This document shows, piece by piece, positions 1-8,056 of a stretch of 64,000 nt of DNA. The notes below the pieces were generated by a model. That model saw only the letters and a list, made by a program, of their open reading frames with translations, was not told where the DNA came from and did no database searches. Positions within the stretch are counted from its first letter, which is position 1, and the number at the start of each line of letters is the position of its first letter. The DNA comes from Syntrophaceae bacterium UBA6087. Lineage in GTDB: Bacteria > Desulfobacterota > Desulfomonilia > UBA1062. The position numbers were made by a program, and so were the translations under genes. The DNA lies in the NCBI GenBank assembly GCA_002448235.1, contig DIXF01000010.1, positions 124,001 through 188,000 on the forward strand, in the 5' to 3' direction.

Positions 1-79
1 GCGTGCAGTTCAGTGAAACCGGGCGCAGGGCAAACAGCGGCAAACAGGTGACGAGTCTTAAGAATGCTCTTCTTTCCAT
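1..79 (-). CDS. Partial gene with a twin-arginine-type signal peptide (runs off the left edge)
   Basis: Only the first 26 codons are inside the window. The reading frame begins at an ATG (complement of 77-79) preceded by a strong AAGGAGGA ribosome site and stays open to the edge. The N-terminus reads MERRAFLRLVTCLPLFAL, which fits a Tat signal: an R-R-x-F-L core followed by a hydrophobic stretch. If real, the protein is exported folded, often meaning a cofactor-containing periplasmic enzyme. It lies just downstream of the WYL regulator gene on the same strand (57-bp gap), so the two may be cotranscribed. The identity of the mature protein cannot be seen. Confidence 0.45.
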   Translation of the reverse strand, partial: MERRAFLRLVTCLPLFALRPVSLNCT

Positions 80-136
80 ATGCTTCCTCCTTATGCATGT
101 GCGCCGTTTACCATACCCGGTCCCCCATTTTGTGTC

Positions 137-1108
137 CTACCAGTACAGATTTTTCATTTTTTCGATTTCTTTTTTTATCTCATCCCGTAAGCTCAACGGA
201 GCGATTACCTCGGCATTCGAGCCGTGCTTGAGTATTTCCCGCTTGATCTCCCTGAAATCGGCAACGGGAAAGGTCAGAGACAAGCTTCCGTCAGGGGCTC
301 TTTCTGCCTTCTGTCTGGGATGCCAGACCTGCTCTGCAATCCACGGAGCGATCTCGGCCGAAAACCGTATTGCCACCTCGCGGACCTCTTTTCCCGAGAA
401 GATGCCGAAGTTCTCTCTGATATAGTCTTTGACGGAGGATGGAGTTACACGGGCGGATATCGACGCATCGCATATTCCGATCGTCCGGATCCTTGAAAGG
501 ACAAAATCCCTGATCTCTCCCCTTAAAGAACAGTGGGCGATGATATGCCAGCTGCCCATGTAGTGGAGCAGGTGCAGGGGCAGGATATCACGAAGCGTGC
601 ATGCATCGGTGTGGGGCGAATAATACTCTATGCTCACCGGTCTGTCCTGCAGCAGGGCATCGAGCACCTGCTGGAAGATCTTCCCGTCGGCAAGGGAATA
701 CTCGATATTCTTGACCGAGACCTTTTCGCCGAGGCCGGTTACCGATACCGGTCTTTTCGGACTGTGCTGGGAGAGGATCTGGCAGAGAAAGGCCTTTAAG
801 GACGTCTTCAGTGCTTTATCGGGTATGGTTGATGCGAGCCGGTAGGAAACGATCAGAGAAGTAAGCTCTTCTTCACTGAGCCACGATCCGGGAAGCTCAT
901 ACGACGCATCCTCATACATAAAACCTCGTTTTTCCGGCACATAGACCAGCGGGGCAAAAAGCCTGTTGATCATGAAGCTCACGTCTCTTTGCGCAGTCTT
1001 GCGTGAAATTTCGAACCGCGCGGCCAGTGTGCCGGCATTCGGATACCTAACCTCTTTTGCCTGGTTGTGAAACCACAGGAACCTTTCGTAGATTATCTTT
1101 GAAGCCAT
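137..1108 (-). CDS. WYL-domain transcriptional regulator
   Basis: A 323-residue DNA-binding regulator. Residues about 1-60 form a helix-turn-helix of the HTH_11/DeoR type (TLAARFEISRKTAQRDVSFM). The middle, about residues 150-215, is a WYL domain: the segment YMGSWHIIAHC, with a following arginine-rich strand DFVLSRIRTI, occupies the place of the usual W-Y-L motif, here W-H-I. WYL domains are thought to bind ligands, in some cases nucleic acids or nucleotides. The gene is transcribed away from the rubredoxin/dodecin genes, with a 220-bp shared upstream region, so it could control itself and those genes, but no operator is obvious. The ligand is unknown. Confidence 0.85.
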   Translation of the reverse strand: MASKIIYERFLWFHNQAKEVRYPNAGTLAARFEISRKTAQRDVSFMINRLFAPLVYVPEKRGFMYEDASYELPGSWLSEEELTSLIVSYRLASTIPDKALKTSLKAFLCQILSQHSPKRPVSVTGLGEKVSVKNIEYSLADGKIFQQVLDALLQDRPVSIEYYSPHTDACTLRDILPLHLLHYMGSWHIIAHCSLRGEIRDFVLSRIRTIGICDASISARVTPSSVKDYIRENFGIFSGKEVREVAIRFSAEIAPWIAEQVWHPRQKAERAPDGSLSLTFPVADFREIKREILKHGSNAEVIAPLSLRDEIKKEIEKMKNLYW

Positions 1109-1328
1109 CCGGCGACTCCTTCCTCAAGAAACGAACCCTGATATACGGTGATGAAGAAAGCGTATCATGCCTCAAATAACGCGTCAAAAACATTCATGAA
1201 TAAAGCGGCGAAACCGGCCGCGGAACGTCTCCTGTCCCCTTGATTCCGCATCATGTGGCTATATTTATTACTCTTGCAGTTTCTCTCACAATCTTAAAAC
1301 CAGCCCTGCCACACCGGGAGGAGAGAGC

Positions 1329-1538
1329 ATGTCGTTTGAGAAATGGGAGTACCGGACGAACGGATACAGAGAGTTTATGGACGGTTCCCAGGCGTGGAAA
1401 TGCACCTTGTGCGGAGATATCCGTCACGGGGGCGCACCGCCCGGGGAATGTCCGTACTGTCTTGCACCCGGCCATACCTTCAGGCAGGTGTGGCCGATGA
1501 AAGATACGCCGGCACATGAAATAAAGGCTCTTCGATAA
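1329..1538 (+). CDS. Small rubredoxin-like iron protein
   Basis: A 69-residue protein with a single rubredoxin-type metal site: WKCTLCGDIRHG and, 12 residues on, GECPYC, i.e. two C-x2-C pairs that should hold one Fe(SCys)4 centre. The module resembles the C-terminal electron-entry domain of rubrerythrins but stands alone, without the four-helix di-iron domain. A GGAGGAGAG ribosome site lies just before the ATG. It is followed after 24 bp by a dodecin gene, so the two small redox proteins are probably cotranscribed. A nearly identical module is fused to the acyl-CoA dehydrogenase at 12398-13756. It probably acts as a soluble one-electron carrier; the partner is unknown. Confidence 0.8.
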   Translation: MSFEKWEYRTNGYREFMDGSQAWKCTLCGDIRHGGAPPGECPYCLAPGHTFRQVWPMKDTPAHEIKALR

Positions 1539-1562
1539 ACAAGAGCGAAAGGATGATGGGAA

Positions 1563-1766
1563 ATGGATCAGGTCTATAAAAAACTGGAAGTCGTGGGAAC
1601 GTCTAAGACCAGTATGGAGGATGCCATCGCCAATGCACTCGGGCGAACATCTAAGACAGTGAGAGAAATGAGATGGTTTGAGGTAACCGAGATGAGGGGC
1701 TTCATTGAAGAAGGAAAAGTCTCTTATTACCAGGTTACCCTCAAGATCGGCTTCACCCTGGAATAG
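1563..1766 (+). CDS. Dodecin family flavin-binding protein
   Basis: A 67-residue protein of the exact length and pattern of dodecins: VYKKLEVVGTSKTS at the N-terminus, a helix with ASKTVREM-like spacing (here TSKTVREMRWFEV), and the terminal YYQVTLKIGFTLE strand. Dodecins assemble into hollow dodecamers that bind pairs of flavins, buffering and protecting them. The conserved tryptophan of the flavin sandwich is present in RWFEV. The gene follows the small rubredoxin-like gene at close spacing, which suggests a shared role in flavin or redox homeostasis. The call is secure; physiological cargo (FMN, riboflavin, FAD) cannot be told from the sequence. Confidence 0.92.
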   Translation: MDQVYKKLEVVGTSKTSMEDAIANALGRTSKTVREMRWFEVTEMRGFIEEGKVSYYQVTLKIGFTLE

Positions 1767-1917
1767 CAGCCGCCCTTTCCTTCCCATCCTCCGGCAGCAC
1801 TCTGCGTGGAACATCTCTCTTCGTTTACGCTCCTTGAAATATGAGATGATATGGGATATTGCAATCACGTGGCAGGATGAAAACGTTCTTGCATGAAATA
1901 TCTTTGGAGAAGGCTGC

Positions 1918-3006
1918 GTGGCAGAGGGTGTTAAAAACGGACAGCACGGCAGAAAAAGGATCTATCAAGCGCTCGTCTTTTTAGCGGTTGCCGGGTTCAT
2001 AGCGTTCGGCTACTGGTTCCTTTTCGTCCGGGGCAGCGTCTATTCCGATGATGCACGCATCGACGGCGACCTGGTGGATATCGCCCCCCGGATTGCCGGA
2101 GAGCTCGTACAGGTCAACTTCAAAGAAGGAGACCCCGTCTCCAAAGGCAGCGTCGTCTTCGCGCTCGATACCAACCTCCTGAAAGCGTCCCTTGAAAACG
2201 CAGAGGCCGACGTCGTATCGGCAAAAGCCTCCCTGGATGTCGCGCAGGCCCAGTACGACAAGGCCGTAAACGGTCCCCTGAAAAACGAGATCCGCATCGC
2301 CCGCGCCCAGGCGGCAAAGGCCGCATCCGCAAAGGACCTTGCCGAGATAACGTGGGAGCGCGTGGATGCCTTGTTTACCCGGCATATCCTTTCGGCTGCA
2401 GAGCGCGACAATGCACGGACAGCACTGCAGACGGCCCGGGACACGTACAAAGAGGCATCGGAACGCTTGGGTCTCCTGGAAGAGGGAACCCGGAGCGAAG
2501 ATCTCCTGGCGGCAAGAGCCTCCATGGATGTGAAGAAGGCCGAGCTCCAGTCATCCCGGGCCCGACTTTCACAGGCGAAGATCAACCTTGCTTATGCACA
2601 CGTCCGCGCGCCTTTTTCCGGCATCGTGGTCAGGCGCTGGCGCGATCCGGGCGCAACCGTCGCCGCAGGGTCTCCGGTTCTCACACTCCTCGACCCCAAA
2701 ACGCTGCACGTGTCCGCCAACATCGACGAAAAATACCTGAACCGGGTAGCCGAAGGCGATGCGGTCGAGATCTCGGTGGACGCCTACCCTATCCTCCGTC
2801 TTACCGGCCGCCTGGAAAAGATCCTGCGTGCAACCAATTCCCAGTTCAGCCTTATTCCGGCAGAAGGGGTCTCAGGGACCTTTATCAAGGTCGCGCAACG
2901 CGTGCCGCTCAAGATCAGTATCGATTCCGAGACGGGTCTTCCGCTCGGTCCCGGCCTTTCGGTCGAGGTGAGGATACGTTCCGGAAGCGCGAGAACCACA
3001 CACTGA
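1918..3006 (+). CDS. HlyD/EmrA-family membrane fusion protein of an efflux pump
   Basis: A 362-residue periplasmic adaptor. One N-terminal membrane anchor lies at about residues 18-38 (LVFLAVAGFIAFGYWFLF). It is followed by a biotinyl-lipoyl-like half-motif (ARIDGDLVDIAPRIAGELVQ), a long alanine-rich helical hairpin at about residues 90-215, the second lipoyl half (NLAYAHVRAPFSGIVV) and a beta-barrel domain. The start is GTG at 1918, chosen because GGAGAAGG sits 5 bases upstream. The inner-membrane transporter begins 13 bp downstream, so the pair forms an EmrAB-type tripartite pump that would need an outer-membrane TolC. The substrate is not visible; the adjacent ergothioneine genes make a thiol or histidine derivative possible but unproven. 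Confidence 0.88.
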   Translation: MAEGVKNGQHGRKRIYQALVFLAVAGFIAFGYWFLFVRGSVYSDDARIDGDLVDIAPRIAGELVQVNFKEGDPVSKGSVVFALDTNLLKASLENAEADVVSAKASLDVAQAQYDKAVNGPLKNEIRIARAQAAKAASAKDLAEITWERVDALFTRHILSAAERDNARTALQTARDTYKEASERLGLLEEGTRSEDLLAARASMDVKKAELQSSRARLSQAKINLAYAHVRAPFSGIVVRRWRDPGATVAAGSPVLTLLDPKTLHVSANIDEKYLNRVAEGDAVEISVDAYPILRLTGRLEKILRATNSQFSLIPAEGVSGTFIKVAQRVPLKISIDSETGLPLGPGLSVEVRIRSGSARTTH

Positions 3007-3019
3007 CCGGTACAGGCGA

Positions 3020-4588
3020 ATGGACGGTCTACACAGGCAGGAGGCTAACCGCTGGGTCGTCCTCTTCATCGTGATCATGGGCACCTTCATGGCCATTCTC
3101 GACTCCAGCATCGTCAACGTCGCCCTTCCCCACATGATGAGCGCCTTCGGCGTCAACCGGGACCAGATCGAGTGGGTCTCCACAGCCTTCATGCTCGCTT
3201 TGGCGGTCACCATGGCCCTGGTCGGCTGGCTCGTGAACCGTCTCGGCCACAAGACACTCTACATCGCATCGCTTGCCGTCTTCACCCTGGGCTCAGCGCT
3301 ATGCGCCTTTGCATGGAGCTACCAGAGCATGATCGTTGCCCGGGTCATCCAGGCGATCGGCGGCGGCGCAATCCAGCCGGTGGGCATGTCCATCGTCTCA
3401 CAGATCTTTGCCCCGGAAGAACGGGGGAAAGCCCTCGGATTCTGGGGCACGGGCGTCATGCTCGGCCCGACGATCGGCCCGACCCTCGGAGGGTACCTGT
3501 CCGACTGGTTCAACTGGCGGGCGATATTTTCCGTCAACCTCCCGGTCGGCGTGTTCACCCTTCTGGCGGCATGGCTGATCATGAAATCCGATTCCTCCCG
3601 CCGGGATGCCGATCAGCCGTTTGATTTCCCCGGCTTTTTCTTTCTTGCCATGACGCTTATCGGAGGCCTCCTCGCCTTTGCGGACGGGCAGGAGGATGGA
3701 TGGACGTCGCCGTACATCCTCACCTGTTTCTCATTAGCCTTCATAGGCATAACCATGTTCATCGCCGTCGAGCTCTCCACGCTGCATCCGCTGCTCGATC
3801 TCGGCCTGTTCCGCTACCGCAACTTCTCCCTGGGTATGGTCCTGGCCGTTTTCCGGGCCATAGGCCTGTTCGGAGGGATATTCCTGCTCCCGATCTTCCT
3901 CGAAAACCTCGCCGGATACACCACGATTCAGACCGGGTTCATCATGATGCCCGGTGCCATCGCGGTGGGCATCATGATGCCCGTAAGCGGCATCCTTGCA
4001 GACCGGTACAATCCACGGGGGCTCGTGACCACAGGCGTGATCATTACCGGCATCTCCCTGTTCATGTTCGGACGACTCGACCCGGCCATGACCAGGACCA
4101 TGATCATTATCCCCCAGATCATTCGCGGGGTCGGCCTGGCGCTGATGATGGCCCCTCTGATCAACGCGTCCATCGGCTCCATACCCCGCCATCAGATTGC
4201 GTCCGCATCGAGTTTCCTCAACATCGCCCAGACCTTTGGAGGCGCCTTCGGCATCGCAATGCTGAATACCTGCGTCACCAACTTCATCCACATCCATAGC
4301 GTCCGCCTCGGAGAAAACCTGGGGCCTGTCCCGGAGCTCTTCTTACGGATGTCGAGGCAGGCCGCGACCGATATGTCGACCCGTTTCCAGGAGCTGACCG
4401 GCGGATACGGCGACCCCGCCATAACCGCAGCCGGACGGTTCATCATGCACAGGGCCAACGTCATCGGGTTCGACAACGGTTTCATGATCGCAGGCTTCAT
4501 CGTTCTCGCGAGCATCCCGTTGTGCCTGATGCTCAAGCCGTTAGCGCATCACGGAAGGAAGATCGGTTCGAACCCTGCCCCGGAGTAA
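3020..4588 (+). CDS. DHA2-family MFS transporter (EmrB/QacA type)
   Basis: A 522-residue inner-membrane drug/H+ antiporter of the 14-helix DHA2 family. The first helix carries IVIMGTFMAILDSSIVNVAL with the D-x-S-I-V-N motif (motif D1) typical of EmrB, and GTGVMLGPTIGPTLGGYLSD is the antiporter motif C (G-x8-G-P-x2-G-G). Twelve or more further hydrophobic segments follow. It is paired with the HlyD/EmrA adaptor 13 bp upstream. Downstream, a T-rich stretch at 4590-4612 without a strong hairpin separates it by 39 bp from the ergothioneine synthase gene, so read-through is possible. Substrate unknown. Confidence 0.9.
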   Translation: MDGLHRQEANRWVVLFIVIMGTFMAILDSSIVNVALPHMMSAFGVNRDQIEWVSTAFMLALAVTMALVGWLVNRLGHKTLYIASLAVFTLGSALCAFAWSYQSMIVARVIQAIGGGAIQPVGMSIVSQIFAPEERGKALGFWGTGVMLGPTIGPTLGGYLSDWFNWRAIFSVNLPVGVFTLLAAWLIMKSDSSRRDADQPFDFPGFFFLAMTLIGGLLAFADGQEDGWTSPYILTCFSLAFIGITMFIAVELSTLHPLLDLGLFRYRNFSLGMVLAVFRAIGLFGGIFLLPIFLENLAGYTTIQTGFIMMPGAIAVGIMMPVSGILADRYNPRGLVTTGVIITGISLFMFGRLDPAMTRTMIIIPQIIRGVGLALMMAPLINASIGSIPRHQIASASSFLNIAQTFGGAFGIAMLNTCVTNFIHIHSVRLGENLGPVPELFLRMSRQAATDMSTRFQELTGGYGDPAITAAGRFIMHRANVIGFDNGFMIAGFIVLASIPLCLMLKPLAHHGRKIGSNPAPE

Positions 4589-4627
4589 GCCTGGTTTTTC
4601 TTTTTTTATCTTCTACTTCTTATACAT

Positions 4628-7600
4628 ATGATTCCTACACACGCAAAGGCGGGTGAGGTGAACGCTGTCTGCGGCATCTGCCCGGCGGGTTGCTGGGTGA
4701 CCGTAACCTATGATGAACAGGGAAAACTCTCCTCGGTCAGGCCGGACATCTCATCGCCGCTGGGCAATATCTGCAAGCTGGGCGAGCATGCCGCGGAGAT
4801 CGTGTATTCCGAACACAGGCTTACCACTCCCCTGAAGCGCAAAGGCCTGAAAGGGAGCTTCGAGTTCGAGCCTGTTTCCTGGGACCAGGCCTTTGAAGAG
4901 ATCACGGCCAGACTGAAGGATATAAAGACAGAATCCGGCCCGGAGGCCGCCGCCATCTATACGGGCCGCGGAAGCTTCGAGCTGGCCATGTGCGATGTCT
5001 TCCAGCCGTCAGGGGTGGCGGTCTCTTCGGCATCGAGCGTTCTTTTTCCCTTCGGATCGCCCAATACAATGGGTGTGGGGGCGCTGTGCTATGTGTCCAT
5101 GGCCATGATCGCACCCCATGTCACCATGGGAGGCATGCACATCACTATGTTCTCCGATATCGAGAATGCCGAGCTCGTCGTAGTTTGGGGCGCCAATCCC
5201 GCAACGGACAGCCCGCCTTCCGACCTCGACCGCATCCTGAAGGCAAAGGCCCGGGGAGCCGAGGTCGTGGTGATCGATCCGAGGCGCACCCGTACGGCGA
5301 AACTCGCCGATGCGAAGTGGATCCCTGTGCGACCGGGCACGGACGGGGCCCTCGCCCTGGGGCTCTGCCACGTCCTGATCGTTGACGAGCTGTACGATGA
5401 GTCCTTTGTAAGCCGGTGGTGTCATGGGTTCGAGGAGTTCGCGCGGTATGCGGGTCATTTCCGGCCCGAGGTGGTGGAATCCATTACCGGGGTCGAGGCT
5501 GATACCGTCCGGTGGCTGGCGGAAAAGATCTCTTCCACCCGGGGCGCTTCGCCGGTCATGTACACCGGCCTCGAGTACAGCGACAGCGGCGTCCAGGCAA
5601 TCAGGGCGACCTTCGTGCTCTGGGCCCTGGCAGGACAGCTCGATGTTCCCGGAGGGAGATGCTTCTCCATGCCGGGAAGCGAGTTTCCCGTCAACCGGGC
5701 GGGGCTCGTCCCGAATCCGGACATGAAAAAGGCCCTCGGCCTGGATACCTTTCCGGTATACAGCCTCTACCGGGGAGAGTCCCATGCCAATGCGCTGCCT
5801 GAATCCGTGCTTCACGGCAATCCCTACCGGATCAGATCCCTGATCATCCTCGGGGCCTCGATCATCACCTCCTGGCCACGCCCAGACATCTGGCGCAAGA
5901 CCTTGAACGGGCTGGACTTCCTTGTCTGCATCGATGTCAACTTCACCGCTGACTGCGCCTATGCAGATATCGTTCTGCCCGCAGCGACCTGGTTCGAAAT
6001 CGAGTCATACATGCGCTACGGACCGGTTTTCCGCATCAGGGAAAAGGTTATCGAACCGGTGGGCTGGTCAAGAAACGCCTTCTTCATCCTGAGCGAGCTT
6101 GCAGAGAGACTGGGATACGGTCACCTGTACCCGCAGAACGAGGAAGCGCTCCTCCGTCATGCCTTGAAAGGATCGCCTTATTCACTTGAAGAAGTGCGCG
6201 CAGCAGGCGGTATGGTGAGGATCGAAACAGGGATCATGGAATACCGGAAGTGGGAAAAAGGCCTGCTCCGTGCCGACGGCAAACCCGGGTTCGATACGCC
6301 CACCGGCAGATTCGAGATCGCATCGACGATACTGCAGGAACACGGGTACGACCCCCTGCCGGTCTATACCGAGCCTCAGGAGGGCCCCCTGGCAAACCCC
6401 GGCCTTGCCTCCTCCTACCCCCTGGTATTCAACTCGGGCTCACGGGTGACCACGGACTTCAGAAGTCAGTTTCACCACATCAAAGGCCTTTCGAGACATC
6501 GCCCGGAGCCTACGGTGATGATGAACACCCGCGATGCCACCTCGCGGGGTATAGGCAACGGCGATGAAGTCCTGGTGAGGAGCCCGAGGGGTGAAGTCAG
6601 GATGCGGGCCATCGTCACGGACGGGATCGTCGAAGGCGCCATTGACGCGAACATGGGAGGTGGGGGACCCATCGGCCCTCAAGCCTGGCAGGAGTGCAAT
6701 ATCAACGACCTGACCGACCTCCGGTATGATCCTGTTTCGGGATTTCCCATTTACAAGTCGCTTTTGTGCGATGTGATCAGGGCGAAAAAATCCTCGGGCT
6801 CGGTCCATGTCGATACGGGAGAGTCGTGCCGGACCACGGAAAGCCAGGCAATGACCGTATCATCTCGCAAGAGGATATACCTGGATCACAACGCAACCAC
6901 CGCCCTTTCCCCTGAAGTCATTTCCGAGATGCATCACGCCATGGAAACCCTCTTCGGAAACGCGAGCGCCATCCATCAGGACGGAAGGCAGATAAAGGTC
7001 GCCATTGAGAATGCACGGCGCAAGGTCGCCAAATTCATCGGCAGCACATCCAGAAGAATCGTTTTCACCGGCAGCGGCAGCGAAGCCAACAATCAGGTCA
7101 TCAAGGGTACGGCCCTTGCCGGCTGGAACCACAAGAGACACCTGATCACCTCCTCTGTCGAGCATCCGTCGGTTCTTCTGGCGTGCGGATGGCTGGCGAG
7201 ATTCGGATTCAAGGTGACCTATCTCCCGGTCGACTCATCCGGCAGGATATCGCCAGTGACCCTCCGGGAGGCCATGACAGACGATACCTTTCTCGTGAGC
7301 ATCATGGCTGCCAACAACGAAACCGGCACCATAGAGCCGATAGCCGAGCTTGCGGCCATAGCCGGAAGCAAAGGGGCACTCTTCCATACGGACGCTGTCC
7401 AGGCTGCAGGAAAGATCCCCCTGGACGTCACGAGCCTCGGAGTGGATTTCCTCACCCTTTCGGCACATAAATTCAACGGTCCGAAAGGCGTCGGCGTGCT
7501 TTATGTCCGGAACAGCGACCTGATCGAACCTCTCATACACGGGGGCAAACAGGAGCACGGTCTCCGTGCAGGGACGGAAAACAGCGTCGGCATCGTCGGG

Positions 7601-8029
7601 CTCGGCAAGGCGGCAGAGCTAGCCGAGAGAGGCCTGCACGAGACGGGATCAAACATCGCACGGCTGCGCCACAGGCTTAAGAAAGGAATCCTGGCAATAG
7701 TCCCCGGGGCCGTGATCAACGGCCATGACGAGCATTGCCTTCCCAATACCCTCAATGTCTCTCTTCCCGGGATAAGGGGAGAATCCATGGTATTTGCCCT
7801 CGATGCCGCCGGGATATCCCTCTCATCCGGCTCGGCCTGCCGGTCGGGATCTCCAAACCCATCGAGTGCCTTGCTGGCCATGGGAATGACGGCAGAGCAG
7901 GCCCACTGCGCCTTGCGATTTTCTCTGGGCCGAGAAAACACTGCAGCAGAAATCGACCAGACCCTCCAGGCAATCGGACGGATCATCCGGGACTCCATGC
8001 AGACGGTCCGCTTTGCCTCCTGCCGGTGA
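4628..8029 (+). CDS. Metallopterin-dependent ergothioneine synthase (molybdopterin oxidoreductase-cysteine desulfurase fusion)
   Basis: An 1133-residue two-module enzyme. Residues about 1-725 are a Mo/W-bisPGD oxidoreductase: the 4Fe-4S site is C15, C18, C22, C49 (C-x2-C-x3-C-x26-C), followed by cofactor-binding segments such as WGANPATDSPPSD and VIDPRRTRTAKLAD. C154 (GALCYVSMAM) is the candidate metal ligand. Residues about 742-1130 are a complete NifS/IscS-like cysteine desulfurase with the PLP lysine K948 (SAHKFNGPKG) and persulfide cysteine C1071 (SSGSACRSGS). Exactly this fusion was described for the ergothioneine synthase of Caldithrix abyssi, whose N-terminal part is related to acetylene hydratase and which inserts cysteine-derived sulfur into trimethylhistidine without oxygen. 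The methyltransferase that makes trimethylhistidine is next door. No ribosome site precedes the ATG; a GTG at 4658 is an alternative. The ATG at 6851 could start a free desulfurase but lacks a good ribosome site. Confidence 0.85.
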   Translation: MIPTHAKAGEVNAVCGICPAGCWVTVTYDEQGKLSSVRPDISSPLGNICKLGEHAAEIVYSEHRLTTPLKRKGLKGSFEFEPVSWDQAFEEITARLKDIKTESGPEAAAIYTGRGSFELAMCDVFQPSGVAVSSASSVLFPFGSPNTMGVGALCYVSMAMIAPHVTMGGMHITMFSDIENAELVVVWGANPATDSPPSDLDRILKAKARGAEVVVIDPRRTRTAKLADAKWIPVRPGTDGALALGLCHVLIVDELYDESFVSRWCHGFEEFARYAGHFRPEVVESITGVEADTVRWLAEKISSTRGASPVMYTGLEYSDSGVQAIRATFVLWALAGQLDVPGGRCFSMPGSEFPVNRAGLVPNPDMKKALGLDTFPVYSLYRGESHANALPESVLHGNPYRIRSLIILGASIITSWPRPDIWRKTLNGLDFLVCIDVNFTADCAYADIVLPAATWFEIESYMRYGPVFRIREKVIEPVGWSRNAFFILSELAERLGYGHLYPQNEEALLRHALKGSPYSLEEVRAAGGMVRIETGIMEYRKWEKGLLRADGKPGFDTPTGRFEIASTILQEHGYDPLPVYTEPQEGPLANPGLASSYPLVFNSGSRVTTDFRSQFHHIKGLSRHRPEPTVMMNTRDATSRGIGNGDEVLVRSPRGEVRMRAIVTDGIVEGAIDANMGGGGPIGPQAWQECNINDLTDLRYDPVSGFPIYKSLLCDVIRAKKSSGSVHVDTGESCRTTESQAMTVSSRKRIYLDHNATTALSPEVISEMHHAMETLFGNASAIHQDGRQIKVAIENARRKVAKFIGSTSRRIVFTGSGSEANNQVIKGTALAGWNHKRHLITSSVEHPSVLLACGWLARFGFKVTYLPVDSSGRISPVTLREAMTDDTFLVSIMAANNETGTIEPIAELAAIAGSKGALFHTDAVQAAGKIPLDVTSLGVDFLTLSAHKFNGPKGVGVLYVRNSDLIEPLIHGGKQEHGLRAGTENSVGIVGLGKAAELAERGLHETGSNIARLRHRLKKGILAIVPGAVINGHDEHCLPNTLNVSLPGIRGESMVFALDAAGISLSSGSACRSGSPNPSSALLAMGMTAEQAHCALRFSLGRENTAAEIDQTLQAIGRIIRDSMQTVRFASCR

Positions 8030-8056
8030 TGGGTCTTATTGAGAAAGGATACTAAT

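Noticed and set aside
3..425. Open plus-strand frame of 140 codons at the left end
   Set aside because: It overlaps the well-supported WYL regulator on the other strand and has no family resemblance or ribosome site.
4628..6810. The oxidoreductase module as a formate dehydrogenase or nitrate reductase
   Set aside because: No formate dehydrogenase partner genes are present, and the desulfurase fusion plus EgtD neighbour fit ergothioneine synthase much better.
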